A model generated the notes under the pieces. That model did no database searches. It was not told the origin of the DNA and was given only the letters and a program-made list of their open reading frames with translations. 64,000 nt of DNA from Larix kaempferi (lineage: Eukaryota; Streptophyta; Pinopsida; Pinales; Pinaceae). Positions 48,336 to 58,385 of the stretch are shown in pieces (the stretch's first letter is position 1; each line of letters begins with the position of its first letter). The translations under genes were made by a program, and so were the position numbers. Location: NCBI GenBank assembly GCA_027924585.1, contig BSBM01000826.1, forward strand, positions 13,547,501-13,611,500, in the 5' to 3' direction.

Positions 48336-48927
48336 TGTTAGAATTTTGATACTTCCAGTATGGTTATGTTAGATCTTCAAACAAGTTATATTATTATCAC
48401 AATAACCATATGCAATAAGATCATTGAAATATAGACAAGCACAACATAACAATAAAACACAAATATTTACCCTGGAAAAACCCATCAAAACTTCTTAATT
48501 ATAGATTTGTTAGAAAGTAAAATGTCAATCTCGTACAATAACCTGAGAACAAGATATAATAGAAACCCCAAGAAAATATGTCTTCAATGCAGCTACTCTT
48601 TCTCCCAAGCAAACTTGTCCTTCTTATAATACTCATGTAAACTTGCTTGAGTGATATGCCTACAAAATGAGCTAGGTGCCACTCTATTTATACTAGTAAA
48701 AAATCGGCCTTTTACTTAACTAGTGAAACTTGACTTTCCCTAACTAGGTTGACCTGACTGGGGTAGTTCTGCCCATTGTTTGGGGTAGTTTACCCACTAA
48801 GCTGACTTGACTATGTTACATTAATTATTTTAGGGTTTTTATATAATCAAATACAATATGAATATTTCCCGAAGGAAGTACAATTAAAATACAATAAGAA
48901 TATCTTCTGAAGTTACATTCTTCAACA
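48336..48927 (-). repeat. CO-2 5' LTR (592 bp)
   Basis: On the - strand it begins TGTTGAAGAATGTAAC and ends AATTCTAACA. The ends and the position of CCGAAGGAAGTACAA resemble the CO-1 LTR family, but the inner sequence is diverged. Confidence 0.8.
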
Positions 48928-49408
48928 TGTGGAAAGTCAAGGAAGATTGTAAAATGCTGGATGAAGAAAGATGGTAAGGATTTCCAATCTATTAACAAAT
49001 GCAATACCTTTGAGAACCAAATAAAATATCATTGTAGGATGATTTGGAGAAAGAAAAAAGTAAACAGTGATTTAGACTCTGTCAGATCTCTAAATGAAAA
49101 GGTGGAGGACTTGGGGGACCAATCCTTCTCCACTCCAATACAAGACTGACTCAATCACAGTCGGACCTGTCGCAGTAAAGTATTTGTGTGACAACATGAA
49201 ATGCGACAATGGGTGAGCATTAATGATTAAGTGGAGCACTGACATGAATGGAAATAAATTCTCAAGCGACGATAGTATTAATGATGGGAAATGGTTAGGT
49301 GAATTTGGACAAAGATCAAATCAACTGAAACTTTCTGATTTCCAAAATGGACCAAATCTTGGTAAATCCGTAGAAAGTGGAAATCCTTAATAAGGTAAAT
49401 ACAACTCT

Positions 49409-49415
49409 TTATAAA
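49409..49415 (+). promoter_or_regulatory. TATA box upstream of LR-C ORF3
   Basis: TATAAAT lies 96 bp upstream of the ATG at 49505. This matches the layout in GY-A, where the box is about 105 bp upstream. It is inferred to be a promoter. Confidence 0.5.
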
Positions 49416-49504
49416 TCATGATAATTCTCAGTATGAAGTCTCATTCCTGTTGAGAACAAGATTAATTGAGAGAATAGTGTTTGAAGAATTGGAGATTGAA
49501 TATC

Positions 49505-52500
49505 ATGGCACCCAAAAGACAATGCAGATCTAAGAACCCATCTTTGAAGAAGAAGGAAGGCTCTATGAAAACTGAAAATCCTGAACGTGATTACATTCCG
49601 TCTTGGAAACCTAATGCTCCACATGTGACTCTGCCAGAAGTAGAAGACACGCAGTTACATGATTGAAAGAGCTCTAAAGGTGTATTTGTTCAAGGAAATA
49701 TGCATGGCCAACTACACAAGTTCAACATTTGTATATCATGATGTTACCGATGATGAAAAGTTTCCTGGGTTAGCTATGGATAAGTATATGGACAAAAATG
49801 AGAGCTCAGACCCCAGGATACCAACTATGATGGTACTCAAGGAATGGGCATATGAACTATCAAGAATAGGGATACTAAATCTATTGTAAATACCTCACTT
49901 TGGAAGATCGCCACAGGTAAATATGCGTGCAAAATTTTTTCTATCACGAGTGCATGATGGACATATATGGATAAACAAACCCATTCCTATTAACGCCAAG
50001 ATTATAGAGGAAATCACCCAGCTACCCTCAGCTAGGGAAGATATAAGTTCTCTGATGAGCAGAAGTCAACAAAATGGTCTGGGAAGGAAGATGGCTAAAA
50101 CATACAGAACCCAACAAGAAAGCAGAGGATTCTCAATCGCACAAATAAAGGCTGAATCAGTAAGGTTCACTACCCAGTTACTAGCATGCAAATTGTTCTT
50201 AAAGATCCACCAGGATCAAGTCTCGACAACAATCATTGTGGCGGCATAAAAATGTGTTGAGGGAGTCCAGATGAATTGGTCAACCTTTCTACTGAATGAG
50301 TTTCTTGAGGATTGCTTGGAAGCACAAGAAAAAGGTAACCCCTTTCACTATACTTGGTTATTAATTTGTGTTGCACTCATGGGTTGGAAAGAACCCGAGG
50401 GGAGTCATTCCTTTGATAGAAATAGAAGGCCCTTCCAAGATACAAGATACACAAACATGTGGGTCTTTGACATTGCGAACAGACATGAGGAAGACAATGT
50501 CAATTTTTTATTGTACTGTGAAGAAATAAAGTTTATTTTATGGAAAAATCCACACATGTCTCCTCATATCATTGAAACATACAAGGGAATCATGCACTTC
50601 AATATTGGAATGCATCACACCTACATACAGGAAAAAATGGACCCTAGCAAATGATGGTTTCCTACTAGGTTTATTTTCTCTGAAGAAGACATTGCAAAAG
50701 TTATTCAAGATTGGGACGCAAAATGGATGGTTCCATTAACTTAAGAAGAAGAGGCAGTGTAGTTGAAATAGTAAACCCCAGCATCAGCGGAAATAGACAA
50801 CTCAGAAATGCCTCCCAAGACCATGCAACAGTCCGTGAAAGCTAAGAAGAGAAAAGACGTGATGCAAGATGAGGGCTCCTCAAAGAATAAAGTAAAGGAA
50901 TCCAAACCTGGATCAGCTCAATCACTTACAACATGGGACCTTGAGAAAATAGGCACAGAAACCAAGAATGTTGTTGAAGAACCAATCAAGAATGTAATTA
51001 TGAAAGGTGAGATTGAAAAGCTCGATTTACAACAAAGAAGAATCGTGATGAAAATCAATGAACAATCTAACTCTTTAAATCAGATGATGAAGACGAACTG
51101 GGGAGAACAGAAGATTGTTGAGGAATCTCAGAGGAGTTTTCCATCTCGTCCCATCGAGCAGATGAAGGATATAGATATGCATCAAAGATTGAATATATCA
51201 TCTACGGCCATGACGTTTCCTACTCAAGAGATGCAGAATACAGTAAGTCATGTGGAATTAACTTTATCTCATTTAACATCAAATGAGTTATATGCATTGC
51301 ACACATCTATTGCACAAGAAATCAGAAGGAGACATGAAGCAATCATGACTAAGTTGAATATAAGCCAAAATAAGGAGAATGCTCTACAAGAATAATGTTC
51401 ACAACTAAACACTGAAAGAGGTTTAACTGCACAAAAATAATACATTTAGAAAAGGAAGCAGAGAAAGTAGTTTCCAAAGTTCGTTGATTAAAATAGGGAC
51501 TAGAGAAAGCACAGAAGGATTCCTATAGTCTGCAAAAAACAGTAGAGGAAGTTTACAATGCAGAAAGAAAAATGGTGAAAATAGGAGAGGTCATTCATTA
51601 ACTACAAACCAAAATTGGAATACAAGCACCAAAAACTCCTCCAGTGGTCGAGACAGAACATGAATAGATAAATACTGCAATTGAAAACCTTAAAACTCTA
51701 GAATTGAGATGTGTAGAGTTGCATGAAGAAAGTGTTCAATTATTGACAAATCTGGTCGAGGATGAGCAACCAAAATAAGTAAATAAAAAACTTCAGATTG
51801 CACAAGACTTATAACAAAAGATCCATGATATTTTGACCAGTCTTCCAACAGTTTTTTGGTTATGGATCCTGACCTCCCAGATTCAGAGATATTATTATTC
51901 AGTTGTTTATATACCCCAGGTGTGGTTATGATCCTGGCACGATCCCCAAGGGGTCTGGGGGCAGAGCCCCCGAAGGAAATTTTTGGGTTGTTTCGCCAAC
52001 AGATTATGGGCCCATGGTTTTGGGTGACCCGTGGTATTTTTCCATTGTATTTTCCCTTTATAAGAAAGACATTGTAATACGGCTAGGGTTGATGTATTAG
52101 GTTTTATGCACTGTAAATATCTCTGAGATCATGAAGAGAGACTGTGAGATAGTGAAGAGGAAGTGCAACGGATGTGCTGCAAGTTGTATCCCTTCACTTT
52201 GCTAGATGGTATAATAATAAGGACTGGAAATTTCAGTATGGATGTATCCCATCTTGGGTGAACCACGATATATTGGTGTCTCTCTTGTAATGTGTTTGTG
52301 TAATTTGTATTTGCATCTTGTTTATTGTTATTGCTCTGCGATCCTTTTTTTCTAACACAGTTGACATGACAAGCAAAATGGGAGACTGTAAGAAGCAACA
52401 ACAAGAAGTAAACAAGATATCGGAAGAACAATGAAAGTTTATTGAAAGGCTTGAACCCCTACAAGAAGAAGCTTTCAGTATTACAGAATATTTTCCCTTG

Positions 52501-52674
52501 CTGCAAAATGAAATTAAAGAAGCAATTGATGATTGCTTAGAAACTCTTAAATCAGTTCCTAATGAAAAGGAGGAAGCAACTATTGTGGCTAAAGAAGAAT
52601 AACTAAGAGAAAAAGTTGCCGCTATAAAAGAAAAAATGCAGAAGATTAAATATACTATTCATACAAAAACATAG
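49505..52674 (+). pseudogene. ORF3 of LR-C: globular domain plus coiled coil
   Basis: The ATG at 49505 starts a Lys-rich N-terminus (MAPKRQCRSKNPSL). After one frameshift near 49660 a single frame carries the rest, with stops at 49887, 50247, 50652 and 50742 and more downstream. The globular half includes GHIWINKPIPINAKIIEEIT, RFTTQLLACKLFLKI, the signature FHYTWLLICVALMGWKEP (about 50341-50394) and TNMWVFDIANRHEED. A KKRKD basic stretch (about 50840) follows. Then comes a long heptad-rich coiled coil from about 50960 on, interrupted by a 504-bp insertion at 51854-52357 and resuming in frame. Homologous to GY-A and GY-D ORF3. Function unknown; no catalytic motif or membrane segment is visible. 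Confidence 0.75.
51849..52362 (+). mobile_element. Candidate solo LTR (504 bp) in LR-C ORF3
   Basis: The insertion at 51854-52357 is flanked by CAGTT at 51849-51853 and 52358-52362. Removing it restores the ORF3 reading frame. It contains a CTTTATAAGAAA TATA-like box (about 52057) and a perfect GGGGGC-aga-GCCCCC-type hairpin at 51957-51971. It ends TCTAACA, as LTRs often do, but the start (TTTTGG) lacks a clean TG. No coding sequence is present. A TRIM or other short element is an alternative. Confidence 0.65.
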
Positions 52675-52867
52675 AAGCAAGAAAACAAGGGGGGTAATCC
52701 CCGAAAACAGTTGAGGTAGAGGCCAACACAAAACAAAATGGGAAAATAACCTACATTGCACAAGTAATGGCACCTCTTTTTCATTGATGTCAAAGGGCGA
52801 GAAAAGCATGAAGCTGATTGTACATTGATTACACATGTAACATGTAGCTGAATGTAGCTGAGAAGAA

Positions 52868-53030
52868 GCAACAGATGTGAAAGAGCGTGAATCGGATTAT
52901 AGAAGAAACGTCATGAAGATGCAGCAGATGTGAAAGAGTGTGAAGCGGATTATTGAAGAGATAGCATGAAGATGCAACAGATGTGAAAGAACATGAAGAA
53001 ATGGACTGCGCAGAAGTAACAGAAAGCAGA
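52868..53030 (+). repeat. 53-bp tandem repeats in LR-C
   Basis: Three units begin at 52868, 52921 and 52974 with GCARCAGATGTGAAAGA. They lie between ORF3 and the polypurine tract. Confidence 0.9.
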
Positions 53031-53157
53031 AGAAGTATTGATAGAAAAATGTGCAGAAGTCAAAAGATCAAAGAAATTAGGGGGAGCATATACACTGGGG
53101 GAGCATTGCGACAAGTACATATGATACACAACTTCATAAGGTGTTGACATCAATGCC

Positions 53158-53169
53158 AAAGGGGGAGAT
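53158..53169 (+). other. LR-C polypurine tract
   Basis: AAAGGGGGAGAT abuts the TGTTGAAC start of the LTR. Confidence 0.82.
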
Positions 53170-53602
53170 TGTTGAACTTTGGTTGTCATTGATGTCAACT
53201 AATGTCAAAGAGGATATCAAGTGATTCAGTTCATTGATATCAACTAATGTCAAAGTGGATACAATATTCCTAGAGTAGTTTGAATAAGTATATGGAAGCC
53301 ACTTTGAAGAAGTATATGTGCAAGACGATGAAGGATATGGATGCTACTTTGAGGAAGTATATTTAGAAGTTGCATCCAGTCTAAATATGCGAGTCCAAAG
53401 ATACATCATGCAGTTCCAGTGTGAATAAGTACATAAGGAGGATACATCATGCAGATCTAGAGTGAAGAAGTACATAAGGAGGATACATCATGCAGATCCA
53501 GTGTGAAGAAGTACAAAAGGAAGGTATACCATGAAGTACATAAGTAATGTATCCTACTAAATGTAGTACCTTCACAGATATCAAGTCCACCAAGTGATAC
53601 TC
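53170..53602 (+). repeat. LR-C 3' LTR, first 433 bp
   Basis: It starts TGTTGAACTTTGG after the polypurine tract and is cut at 53602 by GY-D. Early on it repeats TTGATRTCAACTAATGTCAA twice (53191 and 53235). It contains three 41-bp tandem units beginning at 53400, 53441 and 53482 with GATACATCATGCAG. Confidence 0.78.
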
Positions 53603-55350
53603 TGTAACATCCCGAAAAATTTACAAAAATTTAAAATTTTCAATGTAGCATTAGATGTTGTACTTGCTATGCGGAAATTGTTGGCTCAAACTGACCCAGA
53701 GGTTTCCAATTATACCCAGGTTCTTTTCGGTTCTCCCTTTGACCAGCAAAACCCCTTCGCACCGGCCCTTTCGGCAACAACCTACAAGCAGGTTGAGGTC
53801 TCACCCGAGGTGTATCTTATGGGGTACTGCGGAATCAGGTTTCCACAATAAATGATGAGTTGTTTATATGAACAACTTGCGCAACGCAGGACAGAAGGAG
53901 TGCACTGCGGGGAAAAGTGATGCGGTACGCAGCAGGATCTATGCTGCGAGCGGTACTGCGTGGTGGAGGCAAGACTGCGAGCCTCCCTAAGTGCCTCTTA
54001 CTGCTGCGAATATTCTACTGGAACTACGAATTACCCACACTTATCCTCTACTTGGAAGGTCTCAGAACCGTTAAGGCATTGAAATGAATATCACTCATCC
54101 ATTCATTCAGGCACTTACTGGTTATCTTTCTAGCATTCATTCTAGAACTTGGATTATTACAACATGAACTGAAATGATAGACATAACTAACTGTGTTGCG
54201 TTCCTTCACGATGTTTAAGAAATTATTTAAACTTAAATGACGGATTCACGACCTTAACATAGAATTGAAATGTTTGCCATTCATCTGCTTCCGTGGAACC
54301 TAGCATATCATTCTCAAACTTCTCCTATTGGTAAATGCATATCAAAGTTCTCATATTACAGAATGCAAGGAAACATTCAAGCATTCATTCTACAGAAAAT
54401 ACAGACATTCATTCATTCATAAACATCATCACATAACACAGGATTTAACGTGGTTCACTTCCCCAGATGGAAAGCTACGTCCACAAGAACAATTGGTAAT
54501 ATATATCTTTAAAAAGGGATGGGGCAACCGTTCTTAGTCTGTGCACTCAGCTGCAGATTCTCCTTTCTCTCGGCTAGGTCTCTGCACACACAGCTGCAGA
54601 GCCTTTACAATGTTCTCAGCTCAAAGAGATTTTACAATATAAAAAGGTTATCTCAAGATTACTCTAATCCCCAATCAACTAACCAACTCCCATCCCATAC
54701 AAAAATGTCTTCTTAAATAGATCATGCCTGAAGGTCATGTCTGTACAATGTCGAAGACCTAAAACCTAAAACCCTAAGGGTTTCCAAAACTGCATTGGTT
54801 TTCCAAACCGGCTCGCTCGCTCCTGGTAGCGTTTGCTTGATCATGGTGGATCTCCACGTCCTCATTCTGTCGCTATCGGCCTTCCTGTCGCACGCGTGCT
54901 TACAGGCTGCTTCTGCCGAACCGTTTCTCTCTAACGGTTTTACCTTCTAAGCGTGCCAACGTCGCTTTCCTTAACAACCCACGCGTGGTTGCCTTCCTGT
55001 TTTGTCTACATCCACCGCTCGACAATCCTGGAATATCTTTTCCAAAAATGGTTGCTACCGGTTGACCCGGTAGCTACACTTGATACTTGTCCAGCACACC
55101 GCTTTGCTGGATCCACGTGGCCTCCTAACTCCGCAGCACTGCTTTGGCGCAGTACTGGTCTTCGCATCACGGCCAAAACTTCGATGCTGCGCGCAACTCC
55201 GCAGTATGGTCAAAAGTTGGATGTTGCGCGTAACCTTGCAGCATCCTCAATACTTAGCCAAAAATGTGTTTCTGAGCTGCGCTCAACTCAGCTTTCCCTG
55301 CTTGCCTCAAAAAGGTGCTTCCAAAACTTTATCTCAACCTGGTCCCAACA
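53603..55350 (-). repeat. GY-D 3' LTR (about 1.75 kb)
   Basis: On the - strand it begins TGTTGGGACCAGG at 55350 and ends CGGGATGTTACA at 53603. The CCCTTTCGGCAACA and GAGGTCTCACCCGAGG block is shared with GY-A. The upper boundary rests on the stop of ORF3 at 55363-55365 and the following GTGTTAAGGGCA, a weak polypurine tract. Small frames inside (for example 54953-55549 on the + strand) are not called genes. Confidence 0.7.
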
Positions 55351-55362
55351 TGCCCTTAACAC

Positions 55363-58117
55363 TTACATGTGGTTCGTCCTCGAGCCACTAATTGTTTCAG
55401 CTGTCTCACTCTGCGCTGAAACCGGTGGAACGAACTTGGCCGCGAACTCGTCATACGTACCGCACAACTGCACCACTGCTTCTCTTGTATCCTCCTCAAC
55501 CTGTTTAATTGTCTCAAGCAGTGTTCGACTTATTTCTTGTCCAATTTGATCTTGTACCTGCTCCTGGTTATCGCGCAGTTATACTAACTTATCTTCAATC
55601 TACTGTGATACCGCCATGGCATTCTCCAGGAGCTGCTGCGACTGATTATCCATCTCAGTCTCTTTTTGTCGTAATTCCTGTATTTCTTTCTTTAAGCTGG
55701 ATATCTCCTTGTATCTTGGCAGCCTTTCTTTGGGTGGCAGAGCTTTAACCTCTGCATTCAACTTGTCCAGCGCGGTCTGTTTTTCTTGTACCGCGGTTTT
55801 GACCTGCAACAACCCTTGATCCTCTTCAAGGGTTGCGATTGCCTATGAAACCTTATCCAGGAGAGATTGGCACTTAGCCATCTCACTTGTAATGCTTTTC
55901 GAGGCGACGCTCACTGCTTGCTCTTTGACTTGCTGTTCAGTTAATGGCGCTTGCTTATTCAGCTGATCCTTCAATGTGGCAATATCGGCCTCATAATAAA
56001 TCTCTTTATCCTGTATCTCCGTCTGCAAGGATCTCACCTTATCTCCAATCCTTAGAACTGTGTCTGCAGGATCATCCTGGATTTCTATGCCTTTGACATC
56101 CTTCGCCACATTGGATATGGTAGTCTCCAAATTTTGTCGGCGGTCCAGTTCGTTGCGTAGCTGTACTTCTGCCTGCAGCTGAATTTGCCTGTTCGCTGCG
56201 GTGAGCTCTGCTTGTAACTTCATCGATTCAACCGTCCGTTCATGCATCTCCTCCACGATCTGCGTGTGGATGAAGTGCAATCCTGGTAAAGGGATTTTGG
56301 CTAAGTCGAGCTCTACCCTCTCGACTCCCTTTGTGTTCAAGACAACTTGTTCTGCCATCGGCAACGCAATAGCCAATGGGTCCACATGGACAATTCTAGT
56401 CTTCGATGGCAGCGTTATTGCTAGCTGTTGGATTCCTTGCTGCGAGGTCCCTATCGACCTTTTTTCAGCCCCTGCTTCCTGCGGCAAAATAAGGCTTTTC
56501 TGGACATCGTCCATTTTCTTCATTAGGCCTTGCATTGAGAGCCGCGTCTTGTGCAGGTCATCCTGGATGACCATGTCCTTATTTTCTTTAGCCGCGATAA
56601 GCTCCTTCATCTGGTCTGAGACTGTTTCGGCTATCATCTCGTAGTCATCATCATTGAGGACTGCCTCCGATTGAATCTTTGTAGTCTTCACCTTTTTCCT
56701 CGACTTTGGCTTCTCCGAAGTCTCAACTTCTTTTCTCTTCCCTATTTCTTCAATAATTGGGCATGAGAGTGGGATCAGCTCATCTTATGCTGAATCTGTC
56801 TCCATGTCCATAACCTCTACGCGGAACTTTGCTGGCCAATCTTTCATGAGGTCCTCAATATCCTGCTCATACATGATGTACTTCCCTGGGAACCACTCTG
56901 GTTTCCTCGTTTGTGCTTTCGACGATATGAAGATACATTTCATATCCGCCTCAAAGTCGATGATGCGGATATACTTCGCCGTGACCTACTTTGTAATGCG
57001 GGGTGTCTTCATGATTACGTCGCGCAGCTGAATATAGTACTGGTAAAAGACTTATGCTATCGCATGCTGGCGCTTTGCATTTGTGCTTGCCCAGAGGTTG
57101 ATGAACTTAAACCCTCTAGGATCCTTGGTGTCCATAATGACGCCCACATAATCTCGCGGCTCCTTCCATCCACACAGAGCAATCAGGACGATGAGCCAGG
57201 TGAAATGGAACTGACCGCCATTCACCTGTGTGTCGTTGAGTTCTGCAAGAAACTCATTCAACAGAAACTGACACCAATTAAAGTTCTCCTGAGGATGAAC
57301 CTGCTTAATAGGTTCGAAACTTGTCGAATTGAAAAATTCTTTCCGCAGACTCCTCTGGCTTTTAATTACTGAACTGTGGGTTAACTATGAACAACCAATT
57401 AAAGTTGTTGCCTTCGGCTGCTGCGGTACCAAGGAGTATTGCGTCCGCAGGCACCTCCGAAGGCATAACTATTTTGAGTATCTTGCCTGCGAGCAACTGC
57501 GTTACAAATCTTGTTGCTCTGTCCTCTATATCTTCTGTCAGGAATCCTCTTTTTGCCTTCACCACCGAATGGGTTTTCTTCATCTTCTCAACAGCCTCTT
57601 TTTCTTTGCTCTTCCCCTGGAAGAATTGCTTAGGATCCTTACCGCGCTTACTTAGCCCTGTGATGCGGTGGATCAAATCAATGTTAATATCAATGTTCCT
57701 GTCCAGCCACAGATAACCTTGGTGGATTCGCGCCATGAGTGTGCGAACCACGATATTCAGTTCTGGAGAACGATCAAAATGTGGCAATCTCAGCAAGTTC
57801 AGTAGCCTCAACTGAACGACAGGTGCTAGCCAACTGTCAGCTACCAAGTTTAGAGTTCCCTTGGTGTCCTTTTTCCAGCACATATACTGGTCTGGTTGAA
57901 AATATGGGTATTTGGGAACATCTGGCTCGTCTTTCTTCATTCCCAAGAGGTCATAAACCTCCCATTTACAATCTGCTATCTTTCCCAACAGATTCTTAGC
58001 AACGTTTACATGCTTTGAGATAGGTGACAGTGGGATGTCATATCTCGCATTCTTGGACAATTTAAACACAGGGGCATTCAATGCCCGCGGGGAGATATAT
58101 TCGGGTGTCATCTTCAA
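55363..58117 (-). pseudogene. ORF3 of GY-D: best-preserved copy
   Basis: Read downward. The first frame (58117-57362, 252 codons) holds LLGKIADCKWEVYDLLG, FQPDQYMCW, LLNLLRLPHFDRSPEL, GYLWLDRNIDINIDLIHR and RATRFVTQLLAGKIL. A frameshift lies near 57262-57362. A second frame then carries FHFTWLIVLIALCGWKEP (about 57196-57143), FINLWASTNAKRQHAI and EWFPGKYIMYEQDIEDLMKD. A KKR-rich hinge follows near 56700. From 56691 to about 55500 there is a long coiled coil (repeated heptads such as LQTEIQDKEI and SLKKEIQELRQKETEM) with few stops. It ends at 55363. Total about 900 residues. The true N-terminus is lost. No signal peptide or membrane span is seen. Confidence 0.78.
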
Positions 58118-58152
58118 AGGTTCTGTGTGAAAGACTAGTGATTTCTATGCCG

Positions 58153-58222
58153 AGGAGCCCATCTTTATGATGTTGGATGGAGGAGCCCATCTTTATGATG
58201 TTGGAGCCCATCTTTATTATTT
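58153..58222. repeat. 26-bp tandem repeats at the broken end of GY-D
   Basis: GAGCCCATCTTTATGATGTTGG and variants occur about 2.5 times in a row, next to the AT-rich tract. Confidence 0.88.
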
Positions 58223-58385
58223 AATAAATATAAATAAAATGAAATATAAATTAAGACTTTCTCATATCAAAATACTCCAGACCTAAATCTCCAAAACATA
58301 AATTTGAAATTAAATATTCTTTATTATTTAATAAATATAAATAAAATAAAATATAAATTAAGACCTTTTCATATCAAAATACTCA
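58211..58385. repeat. 107-bp spaced direct repeat, AT-rich
   Basis: A roughly 65-bp segment starting CTTTATTATTTAATAAATAT recurs at 58212 and 58319 with few changes. Confidence 0.88.

Larger units (their letters stand above)
38355..48927 (-). mobile_element. CO-2: decayed Ty1/copia element, split by DT
   Basis: Read downward: 5' LTR (48336-48927), primer binding site, gag (about 47900-46900), a conserved non-coding block, RT (about 46110-45540), then after the DT insertion RNase H (38877-38355), where GY-A cuts it off. Like CO-1 it lacks protease and integrase between gag and RT. The lower LTR is not in the window. It appears to have inserted in LR-C; the 5 bp after its LTR are TGTGG. Confidence 0.82.
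48928..53602 (+). mobile_element. LR-C: 3' part of an LTR retrotransposon carrying ORF3
   Basis: On the + strand this holds a spacer with a TATA box, ORF3 (49505 to about 52674), tandem repeats, a polypurine tract and the first 433 bp of a 3' LTR. The 5' part including pol is missing, cut by CO-2. The junction CATCAATGCCAAAGGGGGAG followed by ATTGTTGAAC is the kind seen in Sirevirus-type copia elements, but without pol the superfamily cannot be fixed. Two further GGGGGAG-type purine tracts lie just upstream (53079 and 53096). Confidence 0.72.
53603..58150 (-). mobile_element. GY-D: 3' part of an Athila-like element with ORF3
   Basis: Read downward from about 58150: ORF3, then a short tail with CTCGAGGACGAA before the 3' LTR, then the LTR to 53603. 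No pol is present; the upper part is lost near 58150, where short tandem copies and AT-rich DNA begin. The LTR shares a block with the GY-A LTR, and ORF3 is closest to that of GY-A, so a related gypsy element is likely. Confidence 0.7.

Noticed and set aside
54953-55748. Three + strand frames (198, 103 and 79 codons) over the GY-D LTR and ORF3 tail
   Set aside because: They are antisense shadows of the LTR and coiled-coil coding sequence.
56201-57716. Long + strand frames opposite GY-D ORF3
   Set aside because: The - strand frame has homologues in GY-A and LR-C; the + strand frames do not.
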